Of a stretch of DNA of 64,000 nt, positions 1 through 9,988 are shown in pieces. The translations under genes and the position numbers were made by a program. Source of the DNA: Nocardioidaceae bacterium SCSIO 66511. GTDB taxonomy: Bacteria > Actinomycetota > Actinomycetes > Propionibacteriales > Nocardioidaceae. The notes under the pieces were generated by a model. It was not told where the DNA came from. It ran no database searches and saw only the letters and a program-made list of their open reading frames with translations. The stretch spans positions 4,278,001 through 4,342,000 of the forward strand of contig CP095846.1 of NCBI GenBank assembly GCA_023100825.1, given 5' to 3'. Position 1 is the first letter of the stretch, and the number at the start of each line of letters is the position of its first letter.

Positions 1-279
1 CTGCAGCGACTCGAGAGTCGTCCGCGCATAGCCCGGCGCCTGTACGCTCGACCCGCTCGCCGCGGGGAGCTTGGCTAGTTCGGTCTTCGTACCGGATGCG
101 ACGACGGATGGATCAGCACCGGCGGCCTGCAACAGCGGCACAGCGGTGCCGCCCTCCTGGCCGAGCAGTGCGGCGAGCAGATGCAACGGGTCGACGGCTG
201 GGTTGCCGGCAGCACCGGCCGCCTGGATGGCGTCGGCGAGGGCCTGCTGGGTTCGGGTGGTGAGCTTCGATGCGTCCAT
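1..279 (-). CDS. clpB: ATP-dependent disaggregase ClpB, N-terminal part (runs off the window)
   Basis: Only the first 93 codons are present; the gene continues past the left edge. The protein begins MDASKLTTRTQQALADA and reads on through NPAVDPLHLLAALLGQ, the typical Clp-N repeat domain of ClpB/Hsp104. ClpB is a hexameric AAA+ disaggregase that works with DnaK in the cytoplasm; the ATPase domains lie outside this window. ATG at 279 is preceded by GGAGG (291-295 in plus coordinates). A HAIR-like operator lies 56-76 bases upstream, and hspR itself is at 4022-4423, so heat-shock repression by HspR is likely. The ORF has no frameshift in the visible part. Confidence 0.9.
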   Translation of the reverse strand, partial: MDASKLTTRTQQALADAIQAAGAAGNPAVDPLHLLAALLGQEGGTAVPLLQAAGADPSVVASGTKTELAKLPAASGSSVQAPGYARTTLESLQ

Positions 280-334
280 GTGTACGCGTCCCTCCAAGGT
301 GCGAGCGGTAGTCACTTGGTTCAACGTCAACTAA

Positions 335-355
335 CTTGAGTCCATTCCGCTCAAC
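335..355. promoter_or_regulatory. HAIR-like HspR operator upstream of clpB
   Basis: The sequence reads CTTGAGT-N7-GCTCAAC. The HspR operator (HAIR) consensus in Streptomyces is CTTGAGT-N7-ACTCAAG, so the left arm is exact and the right arm matches 5 of 7. It sits between clpB (minus) and fprA (plus), closer in function to clpB because clpB is a known HspR target. The dnaK promoter in this window has two similar sites. Confidence 0.75.
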
Positions 356-443
356 TTCAAAACTACCGGATCGCGGCGCGAGCGTGGACGTGATGTGACC
401 CACGCGGTCCACGGTATGAGACCTCTTGGGATACCGCCGGTCG

Positions 444-462
444 CACAGTTAGCCTTACCTAA
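444..462. promoter_or_regulatory. Iron-box-like site (DtxR/IdeR type) upstream of fprA
   Basis: The right half reads GTTAGCCTTACCTAA, close to the right part of the IdeR/DtxR consensus TTAGGTTAGGCTAACCTAA; over 19 positions 13 match, with the first four mismatched. It lies 35 bases upstream of the fprA start. IdeR binding here would tie the reductase to iron status. No regulator of this family is in the window, so this is a motif-based inference. Confidence 0.45.
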
Positions 463-496
463 GACGTGTGAACCCGTTCACGAAAGGAGGCGGCAT

Positions 497-1840
497 ATGC
501 CGAACGCACTGCGCGTCGCCGTCATCGGCTCCGGTCCGGCCGGCATCTACGCTGCCGACGCACTGGTGAAGTCCGATGTCGACGTCGCGGTGGACATCCT
601 CGAGCGTGACCCCGCGCCGTACGGCCTGATCCGATACGGCGTCGCTCCGGACCACCCGCGGATCAAGGAGATCGTCAAGGCGTTGCGCAAGACGATGGCG
701 CATCCGGCGATCCGGTTCCTCGGCAACGTCGCGTACGGCACCGACCTCAAACTCGACGACCTGCGCCAGTTCTACGACGCGGTCGTCTTCGCAACCGGCG
801 CCCGCGATGACAAGCCCCTCGACATTCCGGGCGTCGATCTGCCCGGCAGCCACGGTGCCGCCGGCTTCGTATCCTGGTACGACGGACACCCCGACGTACC
901 GCGCGAGTGGCCGCTGACCGCCGAGTCGGTCGCGGTCCTCGGCGCCGGCAACGTCGCACTCGACGTTGCCCGCGTTCTTGCCAAGACCGCCGACGAGCTG
1001 AGCACGACCGAGATCCCCGACAACGTGTACGCGGGTCTCGCCGCCAACCGAGCCCAGGACGTGCACATCTTCGCCCGGCGGGGCCCTGCGCAGGTGAAGT
1101 TCACGCCGATGGAGCTGAAGGAGCTCGGACAGTCGCCGAACGTCGACGTGATCGTCCATCCGGAGGGTTTCGAACTCGATGAGGGCAGCATGGAGGCGAT
1201 CCGGGCGACCAAGTCGGTCAAGCTCGTCGTCGACCGGCTGCAGAACTACATCGCGTGCGAGCCGTCCGGCAAGGCGCACCGCCTCCACATCCACTTCTGC
1301 GAGGCGCCGGCGGCGGTTCTCGGTGACGACCACGTAACCGGCCTGCGTACGGAGCGCACTGAGCTCACCGGCGACGGCAACGTGCGCGGCACCGGCGAGT
1401 ACACCGACTGGGACGTGCAAGCCGTGTACCGCGCGATCGGCTACCTCAGTACGCCGCTCGCGGACGTGCCGTTCGACCACCGTACGGGCGTGGTGCCGAA
1501 CGACGGCGGGCGCGTACTCGACCTCGACGGTGACGCCCTGACCGGCACGTACGTCACGGGCTGGATCAAGCGCGGTCCGATCGGACTGATCGGACACACC
1601 AAGAGCGACGCCTCGGAGACGGTGTCGAAGCTCCTCGAGGACGCCGACTCACTGCAGGGCGCTGAGCACCCCGAGCCGGACGCGGTGACCGCGCATCTCG
1701 CCGACCGCGGAGTTGCGTACACCACCTGGGAGGGCTGGGAGAAGCTCGACGCCCATGAACTCGCCCTCGGCGAGGCCGAAGGACGCGAACGCAAGAAGGT
1801 CGTGCCGCGCGAGGACATGGTCCGCGTCTGCACCGACTGA
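497..1840 (+). CDS. fprA: Ferredoxin/adrenodoxin-type NADP+ reductase, FprA family
   Basis: A 447-residue cytoplasmic flavoprotein that moves electrons between NADPH and ferredoxins, serving P450s and Fe-S enzymes. The N terminus has the FAD dinucleotide motif GSGPAGIY (residues 11-18), followed by APYGLIRYGVAPDHPRIK, diagnostic of the adrenodoxin reductase/FprA group. An NADP motif GAGNVALDVARVL lies near residue 150, then RRGPAQVKFTPMEL; the C terminus carries GPIGLIGHTKSDA. The ATG at 497 follows AAAGGAGG, so the in-frame upstream ATG at 395 is rejected. Length matches mycobacterial FprA (about 450). The iron-box-like site upstream hints at iron control. Confidence 0.9.
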   Translation: MPNALRVAVIGSGPAGIYAADALVKSDVDVAVDILERDPAPYGLIRYGVAPDHPRIKEIVKALRKTMAHPAIRFLGNVAYGTDLKLDDLRQFYDAVVFATGARDDKPLDIPGVDLPGSHGAAGFVSWYDGHPDVPREWPLTAESVAVLGAGNVALDVARVLAKTADELSTTEIPDNVYAGLAANRAQDVHIFARRGPAQVKFTPMELKELGQSPNVDVIVHPEGFELDEGSMEAIRATKSVKLVVDRLQNYIACEPSGKAHRLHIHFCEAPAAVLGDDHVTGLRTERTELTGDGNVRGTGEYTDWDVQAVYRAIGYLSTPLADVPFDHRTGVVPNDGGRVLDLDGDALTGTYVTGWIKRGPIGLIGHTKSDASETVSKLLEDADSLQGAEHPEPDAVTAHLADRGVAYTTWEGWEKLDAHELALGEAEGRERKKVVPREDMVRVCTD

Positions 1841-1922
1841 CCGCGACGTACGCACCCGGGTAGCGCGCGACCGGCGCGACGGCAGATGATACGAACACGG
1901 ATCACTCGCTGCTGGAGGCACC

Positions 1923-3449
1923 ATGTTCTATCCGCTGACCGTGCGCGACTTCCTCGACCGTGCCGAGACCGTGTACCCCGCACGGGTCGCTGTCGTCGAT
2001 GAGCCGACGCAGCCTGCAGAGTCGTGGGGCGAAGTCACGTACGCCGAGCTCGCCCGCCGAGCCCGCGCACAGGCCGCGAACCTCGACCGGCTCGGTGTGC
2101 CTGTCGGTGGGCGGGTCGCGATCGTGTCGCACAACTCCGCACGGCTGCTGACCTCCTTCTTCGGAGTCTCCGGGTGGGGGCGGATCCTGGTCCCGGTCAA
2201 CTTCCGCCTCGCGCCGGCAGAGGTCGAGTACATCGTCGAGCACTCCGGTGCCGATGTGCTGATCGTCGACCCGGAGCTGCGCTCGCTGCTCGACACCGTC
2301 AAGGCGAACCACACCTTCGTACTCGGCGAGGACGACGAGCAGATCTGGGGCGGCGACGCCGAACCCGAGCCATGGGACGGCGACGAGGGAGCCACCGCCA
2401 CCATCAACTACACGTCGGGGACGACGGCTCGACCGAAAGGCGTGCAGCTCACCCATCGCAACCTCTGGGTCAACGCGACGACCTTCGGCTGGCATGCCAC
2501 CGTCACCGACAACGACGTCTACCTCCACACCTTGCCGATGTTCCACGCCAACGGCTGGGGCATGCCGTACGCCGTCACCGGTATGGGAGGCAAGCACATC
2601 GTGCTCCGCAAGGTCGACGGCACCGAGATCCTCAACCGGATCGAGGAGCACGGCGTCACCATGATGTGCGCGGCGCCGGCAGTGGTCACGGCGGCGCTCG
2701 ACGGCGCAAAGACCTGGGAGGGCGAGGTGCCCGGCCGCGACCGGGTACGGCTCATCGTGGCCGGAGCGCCGCCGCCGACCCGCACGATCGAGCGGGTACG
2801 CGAGGAGCTCGGGTGGGAGTTCATCCAGATCTACGGACTCACGGAGACGTCACCGCTGCTCACGATGAACCGCATGCGGTACGAGTGGGACGATCTCGAC
2901 CCGAACGAACAGGCCAGGCTGCTCGGACGTGCGGGTGCGCCGGCGATCGGCGTACGCATCTCCACCGACGAGGACGGCGAGGTGCTGGCGCAGACGAACG
3001 TCAACCTGCACGCGTACTGGCAGAACCCCGAGGAGACCGAACGAGTCCAGCAGGGCAACTGGTTCCACACGGGCGACGGCGGCGTGTTCGAGGACGGCTA
3101 CCTCACGATCGCCGACCGCAAGAAGGACGTCATCATCTCCGGCGGCGAGAACGTCACGTCGATCGAGGTCGAGGACGCCATCAGCTCGCATCCGGCAGTG
3201 CGTGAGGTCGCAGTGATCGGCGTACCCGATGAGAAGTGGGGCGAGATGGTGACCGCGCTCGTCGTCATCGAGGAGGACTCGGTGACCGAACAGGAGATCA
3301 TCACCCACTGCCGCCAGTACCTCGCGGGCTACAAGTGCCCCAAGAAGGTGGAGTTCCGCGAGGTGCTCCCCCGCACGGCGACCGGGAAGCTGCAGAAGTT
3401 CAAGCTGCGCGAACCGTTCTGGAAGGACCAAAGCCGCCAGGTCAACTGA
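1923..3449 (+). CDS. AMP-forming fatty acyl-CoA synthetase (medium/long chain)
   Basis: A 508-residue ANL-superfamily ligase that activates a carboxylate, most likely a fatty acid, with ATP and CoA. Visible motifs are the phosphate-binding loop YTSGTTARPKG (near residue 162), the IYGLTETSP segment that closes the adenylate site, GDGGVFEDGYLTIADRKKD with the hinge, SGGENVTSIEVE, and the C-terminal catalytic lysine in RTATGKLQKFKL. Overall it resembles AlkK/FadD-type medium-chain ligases. GGAGG lies just before the ATG. The substrate cannot be read from sequence. With FadE5 (57682) and EtfD (32230) it could feed beta-oxidation. Confidence 0.88.
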   Translation: MFYPLTVRDFLDRAETVYPARVAVVDEPTQPAESWGEVTYAELARRARAQAANLDRLGVPVGGRVAIVSHNSARLLTSFFGVSGWGRILVPVNFRLAPAEVEYIVEHSGADVLIVDPELRSLLDTVKANHTFVLGEDDEQIWGGDAEPEPWDGDEGATATINYTSGTTARPKGVQLTHRNLWVNATTFGWHATVTDNDVYLHTLPMFHANGWGMPYAVTGMGGKHIVLRKVDGTEILNRIEEHGVTMMCAAPAVVTAALDGAKTWEGEVPGRDRVRLIVAGAPPPTRTIERVREELGWEFIQIYGLTETSPLLTMNRMRYEWDDLDPNEQARLLGRAGAPAIGVRISTDEDGEVLAQTNVNLHAYWQNPEETERVQQGNWFHTGDGGVFEDGYLTIADRKKDVIISGGENVTSIEVEDAISSHPAVREVAVIGVPDEKWGEMVTALVVIEEDSVTEQEIITHCRQYLAGYKCPKKVEFREVLPRTATGKLQKFKLREPFWKDQSRQVN

Positions 3450-3451
3450 CC

Positions 3452-3542
3452 AACGCTGACACGTGAGAAGTTTCCGGCCCACACGTGGGTTTCGCCGAGT
3501 AGAACTCACGTGTCGAGGCTGAACTTCTCACGTGTCAGCGTT
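3452..3542. terminator. Nested long palindrome between convergent genes (bidirectional terminator or dispersed repeat)
   Basis: Two perfect 21-base arms (3452-3472 and 3522-3542) enclose a 49-base loop that holds a second, imperfect inverted repeat. The core CACGTG-like motif recurs in all four arms. The element separates the convergent acyl-CoA ligase and lipoprotein genes and overlaps the last codons and stop of the latter. It could terminate transcription both ways, though there is no U-tract. Similar long hairpins lie at 31133-31214 and 26265-26327. Confidence 0.6.
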
Positions 3543-3969
3543 TGAGGATTGCGACCTGGACCGAACAGGCAGCGCCGGCAGCAGAGGTCGCCGGCAGCTT
3601 GTTCGCTTTGAAGTCGGTCGTCTCACCGCTCGGTACGTCGGTCACAGTGATCTCACGCGCCTTACTGCGCGAGGTGTTCGGCGCGGCAATGACGATGGTG
3701 ACGCGGAAGTCGGCCGGTCCGGACTCGGTGTTGGTGAGAGTTCCGCTCGCCGACCAGACGTCGCCGTCGGGCGCACAGTCGAAGTCGGTGAGGCTGCCGG
3801 GTGCAGCGACGCCGCCCTCAACGCGCACGGGGCCGGATGCCCCTTCGGACTTGGGCGTATCGCTCGGCTTCGACGCCGGCTCGTCGGGCTCCTCGCTCGC
3901 CGAGCTGGCACAACCGGCCAGGGTCGCCGTCAGCAACACCGCAGCCGCGAGGCCTCGCCCGATCGCCAT
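3535..3969 (-). CDS. Secreted lipoprotein of unknown function
   Basis: A 144-residue protein with a signal peptide (MAIGRGLAAAVLLTATLAGC) ending in lipobox LAGC, so Cys20 should be lipidated and the protein anchored outside the membrane. A Ser/Glu/Pro-rich linker (about 21-50) precedes a small domain with the look of a FxLyD-type beta sandwich (TLTNTESGPADFRVTIVI...). Two later cysteines, DFDCAPDG and AACSVQVAIL, may form a disulfide. No catalytic motif was seen. The stop codon lies inside the long palindrome. It is a single gene with its own start near hspR. Confidence 0.8.
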   Translation of the reverse strand: MAIGRGLAAAVLLTATLAGCASSASEEPDEPASKPSDTPKSEGASGPVRVEGGVAAPGSLTDFDCAPDGDVWSASGTLTNTESGPADFRVTIVIAAPNTSRSKAREITVTDVPSGETTDFKANKLPATSAAGAACSVQVAILKR

Positions 3970-4021
3970 GTGCCCATCTCATCACGGACGCGCCGCCGCA
4001 GAGCGCCGACAGGCCGTGGAG

Positions 4022-4423
4022 TCAGCGCCGTCGCCGGCGCCAGAGCACGACCTGCTGGCCCGGAGGCGGCGCCGGCACCGGGAGGTTGGGCGTCGACGCC
4101 ATCGCCTCATGGGCGGCCGCGAGCTCGGACTCCAGCGCAGCCACGCGATCGCGCAGTGTGCGCACGGTGTGCTGTAGCTCGAGTACGCGCTTGACGCCCT
4201 CGAGCCCGAGACCCTCGGCGGTGAGCCGAGCGACGTCACGGAGCAACTCGATGTCGCTGAGCGAGTAGCGCCTGCCGCCACCGCCCGTACGACCCGGGCT
4301 CACGATGCCGAGCCGGTCATACGTACGAAGCGTCTGCGGATGCAGCCCCGAGAGCTCCGCGGCGACACTGATCACGAAGACCTTCGCCTCGGGCCCAGGC
4401 GGCGTGAAGTCGGCCATCGTCAT
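4022..4423 (-). CDS. hspR: Heat-shock repressor HspR (MerR family)
   Basis: A 133-residue MerR-type repressor of the dnaK regulon. The N-terminal winged helix reads [20 protein letters not shown] then [12 protein letters not shown]; a coiled coil ([21 protein letters not shown]) follows; the tail is Pro-rich and ends in basic residues. The ATG at 4423 overlaps the dnaJ stop (ATGA), which favours this start over the internal ATG at 4417. In Streptomyces, HspR with DnaK as co-repressor binds HAIR sites. HAIR-like sites are present here upstream of dnaK and clpB, so the circuit is complete within the window. Confidence 0.93.
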   Translation of the reverse strand: MTMADFTPPGPEAKVFVISVAAELSGLHPQTLRTYDRLGIVSPGRTGGGGRRYSLSDIELLRDVARLTAEGLGLEGVKRVLELQHTVRTLRDRVAALESELAAAHEAMASTPNLPVPAPPPGQQVVLWRRRRR

Positions 4424-5565
4424 GCACCTGCTCCGAACAGATCGGCTCGTGGGTCTTCGCCCTTGCGCGCATCGCGGTAGGCCTGGACAGCGGCCTGCTC
4501 GTCGGCGGCGAGCTTGGAGGGTACGACCACCTCGACCGTCACCAGGAGATCGGCGAGGGAACCGTCCTTGCGCGGAGCACCCTTGCCCTTCGCCCGGAAC
4601 GTACGGCCGTTCGGAGTGCCCGGCGGGAGCTTGAGCGACACCGGCGCTCCGTGCAGCGTCGGCACCTTGATGGTCGTGCCGAGCGCCGCCTCGTCGAAGG
4701 TGACCGGCACGGTGATCGTCAGGTTGTCGCCACGTCGGCCGAACAGCTTGTGCCCAGCGACGTGCACTGTCACGTAGAGGTCGCCGGCTGGCCCGCCGCG
4801 CTCGCCGGCCGCACCCTTGCCGCGGAGCCGGATGCGCTGAGCATCCTTCACCCCGGCCGGGATGCGTACCTGCATGGTGCGACTCGACGTACCCCGACCC
4901 GATCCGTGACACGTCGGACACGGATCATCGACAACCATGCCGCGCCCGCGGCAGACCGTGCACGGCTCGGTCATCGAGAACACACCGCCGGACGCACTCG
5001 TCTGCATCCCGCTGCCATCGCAGTTGGGGCACACATGCGGCACCGTACCCGCGCGAGCGCCCGTGCCGTGACACGAAGGGCACGGCTCGTCGCTGGTCAT
5101 CCGCAACGGGACAGTGACCCCTTCGACGGCCTGCTCGAAGCTGATGGTCGCCTCGGTCTCGACGTCGGCTCCGCGGCGAGGTGGCGCGGACGTACGCGTA
5201 CGCGTCGTACCGCCGCCACCGCCGAAGATGCCGCCGAACAGGTCGGAGATGTCGAAACCTCCGCCGGAGCCTCCGCCACCGGGGAAGCCGAATCCGCCGC
5301 CGCCACCTTGCCGTTGCCCGCCGAAGCCGGCGAACATCGAGCGCTGCTCGTCGTACTCCTTACGCTTCTCCGGTGAGGAGAGTACGGAGTACGCCTCGGA
5401 GACGGCCTTGAACTTCTCCTCGGCCTTCTTGTTATCCGGGTTGGAGTCGGGGTGGTTCTCACGCGCGAGCTTGCGGTATGCCTTTTTGATGTCGTCGGCC
5501 GACGCGTCCTTCTCGACGCCGAGGATCTTGTAGAAGTCCTTCTCGACCCACTCACCGTTGCTCAC
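4420..5565 (-). CDS. dnaJ: Chaperone DnaJ (type I Hsp40)
   Basis: A 381-residue co-chaperone that delivers substrates to DnaK and stimulates its ATPase. The J domain carries HPD at residues 38-40. A Gly/Phe-rich stretch follows (about 80-115). Four zinc-binding repeats are visible: [24 protein letters not shown] and CPTCHGSG. The C-terminal substrate domain is complete. The start is GTG at 5565, directly after AAAGGAGGT. It lies 203 bases downstream of grpE and overlaps hspR by four bases. The [10 protein letters not shown] opening resembles actinobacterial DnaJ1. Confidence 0.95.
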   Translation of the reverse strand: MSNGEWVEKDFYKILGVEKDASADDIKKAYRKLARENHPDSNPDNKKAEEKFKAVSEAYSVLSSPEKRKEYDEQRSMFAGFGGQRQGGGGGFGFPGGGGSGGGFDISDLFGGIFGGGGGTTRTRTSAPPRRGADVETEATISFEQAVEGVTVPLRMTSDEPCPSCHGTGARAGTVPHVCPNCDGSGMQTSASGGVFSMTEPCTVCRGRGMVVDDPCPTCHGSGRGTSSRTMQVRIPAGVKDAQRIRLRGKGAAGERGGPAGDLYVTVHVAGHKLFGRRGDNLTITVPVTFDEAALGTTIKVPTLHGAPVSLKLPPGTPNGRTFRAKGKGAPRKDGSLADLLVTVEVVVPSKLAADEQAAVQAYRDARKGEDPRADLFGAGA

Positions 5566-5768
5566 GATCCACCTCCTTTAGAGGTCCCGCCAACAGAGGC
5601 CGCGGGCTCGCGGCTCCCCGCATCCCGTCTGGCGGCGTTCTCCTCACTCGCAGAACGATTCATAGTGCACCTTCGTTCGTCGGCCTTGCCAGATCGGGCG
5701 CGGATGACCCGCGCCCTGATCCACGCCCCCTATTGGCGCGACCTCTGCTCAGTATCAAGCGTCGTTGG

Positions 5769-6346
5769 CTATTCCTGTGGCGCCACGACGAGTACGCGCG
5801 CCGGCCGCAGCACACCATCGCCGATGCGGTAGCCCAACTGCACCACCTTGCTGATGCTCGGCTCGCTGACGTCGTCGGAGTGGTCCATGTGCAGCGCCTC
5901 GTGCAGCATCGGGTCGAACGCCTCGCCCTCCGCGCCGAACGGCTCGAGGCCGAACGAACGCGTCACCTGCACGATCGATTCGGCGACGGACTTGAACCCG
6001 CCGTCGAGCTCATCGTGCTCGCGGGCACGGTCGATGTCGTCGAGGATCGGCAGCAGCTGGGTGATCACCCGGGCTATTGCACGCTCGTGATCGGCCTTGC
6101 GGTCACGGTCGACTCGCCGCTTGTAGTTGACGTACTCGGCCTGCAACCGCTGCAGGTCGGCCGTACGCTCAGCGAGTTGCTGCTCCGGCGATGCCGGCTC
6201 TGCCGGTTCCTCGCTCGTCACCTGATCCGAAGTGGGCTCCGGGCTCTCCGCCGACGGCGCCTCATCGGAGACACCGTCGGGACCGGACCCGGCCGGCGCC
6301 TCCGCGCCGACCGGATCCTCCGGCGTCTGCTCGGGTCCTGGCTGGG

Positions 6347-6350
<4 letters not shown>
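5769..6350 (-). CDS. grpE: Nucleotide exchange factor GrpE
   Basis: A 193-residue DnaK nucleotide exchange factor. An acidic, disordered N terminus (about 1-60) leads to the long helix ([20 protein letters not shown]) and then the beta-wing domain with [23 protein letters not shown] at 6350 overlaps the dnaK stop as GTGA, implying translational coupling. The 203-base gap to dnaJ has only a strong dnaJ ribosome-binding site; no clear promoter or operator was seen there. Confidence 0.95.
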
Positions 6351-8212
<1,862 letters not shown>

Positions 8213-8261
8213 GAGATCTCCTCCTGGAACTGGGCGCTGAACACCAGCGCCGAACTTCGTA

Positions 8262-8282
8262 CTTGCGTCTGGGTGACTCAAT
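8262..8282. promoter_or_regulatory. HAIR-like HspR operator, proximal site of dnaK
   Basis: CTTGCGT-N7-ACTCAAT, matching 6/7 and 6/7 of the HAIR arms CTTGAGT and ACTCAAG. It lies 50 bases upstream of the dnaK ATG. Confidence 0.7.
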
Positions 8283-8314
8283 GCTGTCGCGGCTGCGCGG
8301 TCGCCGGCAGATCA

Positions 8315-8335
8315 CTTGAGTCTGTACGTATCAAC
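8315..8335. promoter_or_regulatory. HAIR-like HspR operator, distal site of dnaK
   Basis: CTTGAGT-N7-TATCAAC. The left arm is exact and the right arm matches 4/7. Its start is 53 bases from that of the proximal site, about five helical turns, as in the multi-HAIR dnaK promoter of Streptomyces. Confidence 0.65.
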
Positions 8336-8387
8336 TTAGCGGATGGCGCAAGTATTCCCAGGTCCGGGGTGGGTCGAGGAGTCCAGA

Positions 8388-8873
8388 TCAGGCGGGTGCC
8401 GGCGCCAACGAGCCCGCTTCGTACGCACCGCCCTTCGTGCGGGTGCTGACCAGGAGACGGTTCGAGGCGTTGACCATCGCGATCAGGTACAGCAAGGCGG
8501 CCAGCTGATCGTCGTCATAGTGCTCGCGGGCGTGGCTCCAAGCCTCCTCTGATACCCCGGCATCGGCGTCGGCGAAGCGCGTGACCTCCTCGGCCAAGGC
8601 GAGCGCGGCTCGTTCGGGTTCGGTGAAGACGGTCGACTCGCGCCAAGTGGCGACCAGGTTCAGCCGCAGTGAGGTCTCGCCCGCGGCCGCGGCCTCCTTG
8701 GTGTGCATATCGGCGCAGAAGCCGCAGCCGTTGATCTGGCTCGTACGCAAGGAGACGAGCTCCGTGGTCAAGAACGGCAGAGACGACTCCAGGATCAGCT
8801 GACTGGCCGCTGCGAATCGCTTGCCGAGTCTTGCGCCGAGTCCGTTGGCGTTCAAGTCGAAACGGGGTTCCAT
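8388..8873 (-). CDS. AhpD/carboxymuconolactone decarboxylase family protein (ECF41 partner)
   Basis: A 161-residue all-helical protein of the AhpD-like family. Residues 48-57 hold NGCGFCADMH, the CxxC...H redox centre (Cys50, Cys53, His57) of alkylhydroperoxidase-type members, so a peroxide or thiol redox role is plausible. The ATG at 8873 follows an AGGAGG box; the longer ORF is rejected. It is transcribed away from an ECF41 sigma factor. COE-type genes (carboxymuconolactone decarboxylase, oxidoreductase, epimerase) are the known neighbours and targets of ECF41. A well-placed promoter-like motif precedes it. The physiological substrate is unknown. Confidence 0.88.
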   Translation of the reverse strand: MEPRFDLNANGLGARLGKRFAAASQLILESSLPFLTTELVSLRTSQINGCGFCADMHTKEAAAAGETSLRLNLVATWRESTVFTEPERAALALAEEVTRFADADAGVSEEAWSHAREHYDDDQLAALLYLIAMVNASNRLLVSTRTKGGAYEAGSLAPAPA

Positions 8874-8914
8874 GTCGTGGTCCTCCTGGTCAGCGATCGT
8901 TGGGATGCACACGA

Positions 8915-8941
8915 GACGCCGCCCGGGCGATCTGCGTGACA
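8915..8941 (-). promoter_or_regulatory. ECF41-type promoter of the AhpD-like gene
   Basis: Read on the minus strand the sequence is TGTCACG-N16-CGTC. The published ECF41 promoter is TGTCACA-N16-CGTC, so only one position differs and the spacing is exact. The -10 element ends about 42 bases from the ATG. Confidence 0.75.
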
Positions 8942-8976
8942 CGACGCGACCGTGACGGACCCCACTCGAGGCCTGA

Positions 8977-9003
8977 TGTCACAGGTGGGCGTCGGGCGGT
9001 GTC
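8977..9003 (+). promoter_or_regulatory. ECF41-type promoter of the sigma gene (autoregulation)
   Basis: TGTCACA-N16-TGTC on the plus strand: an exact -35 and a 3/4 -10 match to TGTCACA-N16-CGTC, ending 36 bases before the sigma factor ATG. It suggests autoregulation, weaker than the partner promoter on the other strand. Confidence 0.6.
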
Positions 9004-9039
9004 TTGTGAGCGAAACCATCGAAGGCAGAGGATCAACAC

Positions 9040-9945
9040 ATGGCCGCAGTGCCCGACAGCCCGACCGGAGACCGCGCAACCGATGCGTTCGTCGCCCACC
9101 GCAACCTGCTCTTCACGATCGCGTACGAGATGCTCGGCTCGGCGGCGGACGCCGAGGACGTACTCCAGGAGACCTGGCTGCGTTGGCACGGCGTCGCCCT
9201 CGACGAAGTACGCGACCACCGCGCGTACCTGGCCCGGATGACCACTCGACAAGCGTTGACCCGACTGCGTACGCTCCGCCGCCGCAAGGAGTCGTACGTA
9301 GGGCCGTGGCTGCCCGAGCCGCTGCTCACGTCTCCCGATGTCGCCGAGGACGTCGAGCTCGCGGACAACGTCTCGATGGCGATGCTGCTGGTACTGGACA
9401 CACTCGGCCCGACCGAACGCGCAGTCTTCGTACTCCGCGAGGTGTTCGAGTTCGAGTACGACGAGATCGCGGAGGCCGTCGGCAAGCGCCCCGATGCGGT
9501 TCGCCAGATCGCGCACAGGGCCCGGGGCCACATCGCCGCCCGCCGACCACGCGGGATCGCCGCACCGACCGATGCGGAGGCCGCCTTGCGTGCATTTCGG
9601 CTGGCGGTCGAAACGGGCGAGATACAGGGCCTGCTCAACATCCTCGCTCCGGATGTCGTGTTCCTCGGCGACGGCGGCGGCGTGGTGCCGGCAGCCAAGG
9701 CGCCGGTCGTCGGAGCAGAGGTCGTCGCACAGCAACTGGCCTTGGCGATCCCCAGGATCGCAGCGCGACACACGCTCGAATCGGCTCAGGTCAACGGGTA
9801 TCCGGCATTGGTCCTGCGGCTCGACGGCCGGATCGAGGGTGTCGTGACCGTGCGAACCGACGACGGCCTGGTGACCGGTTTGTACGTCGTCGCCAACCCG
9901 CAGAAGCTGTCCTGGATTGAGCACGAGAGTTCGCTGAGCCGCTGA
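9040..9945 (+). CDS. ECF sigma factor of group ECF41 (SigJ-like) with SnoaL-type C-terminal domain
   Basis: A 301-residue sigma factor. Region 2 reads FTIAYEMLGSAADAEDVLQETWLRW; the linker has YVGPWLPEPLL; region 4 is FVLREVFEFEYDEIAEAVGKRPDAVRQIAHRAR. The C-terminal third is a SnoaL-like domain with VFLGDGGGVVPAA and the final NPQKLSWI, the C-terminal signature of ECF41. Family members lack a classical anti-sigma factor; the fused domain controls activity. The divergent AhpD-like gene and both promoter matches support the group call. The start is ATG at 9040 after AGAGGA. The inducing signal is unknown. Confidence 0.9.
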   Translation: MAAVPDSPTGDRATDAFVAHRNLLFTIAYEMLGSAADAEDVLQETWLRWHGVALDEVRDHRAYLARMTTRQALTRLRTLRRRKESYVGPWLPEPLLTSPDVAEDVELADNVSMAMLLVLDTLGPTERAVFVLREVFEFEYDEIAEAVGKRPDAVRQIAHRARGHIAARRPRGIAAPTDAEAALRAFRLAVETGEIQGLLNILAPDVVFLGDGGGVVPAAKAPVVGAEVVAQQLALAIPRIAARHTLESAQVNGYPALVLRLDGRIEGVVTVRTDDGLVTGLYVVANPQKLSWIEHESSLSR

Positions 9946-9956
9946 AGACCCTAGAT

Positions 9957-9973
9957 ATGTAGCTCGGCTACAT
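9957..9973. promoter_or_regulatory. Operator-like palindrome before the membrane protein/multicopper oxidase operon
   Basis: ATGTAGC-TCG-GCTACAT, perfect 7-base arms, ends 15 bases before the GTG start at 9989. The neighbouring TACATGTA adds a second overlapping palindrome. No regulator is adjacent, so the binding protein is unknown. Confidence 0.5.
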
Positions 9974-9988
9974 GTACGCTCATCTACT

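Noticed and set aside
455-1597. 380-residue open frame antisense to fprA
   Set aside because: Low-complexity Val/Arg/Asp composition; fprA on the other strand has complete family motifs.
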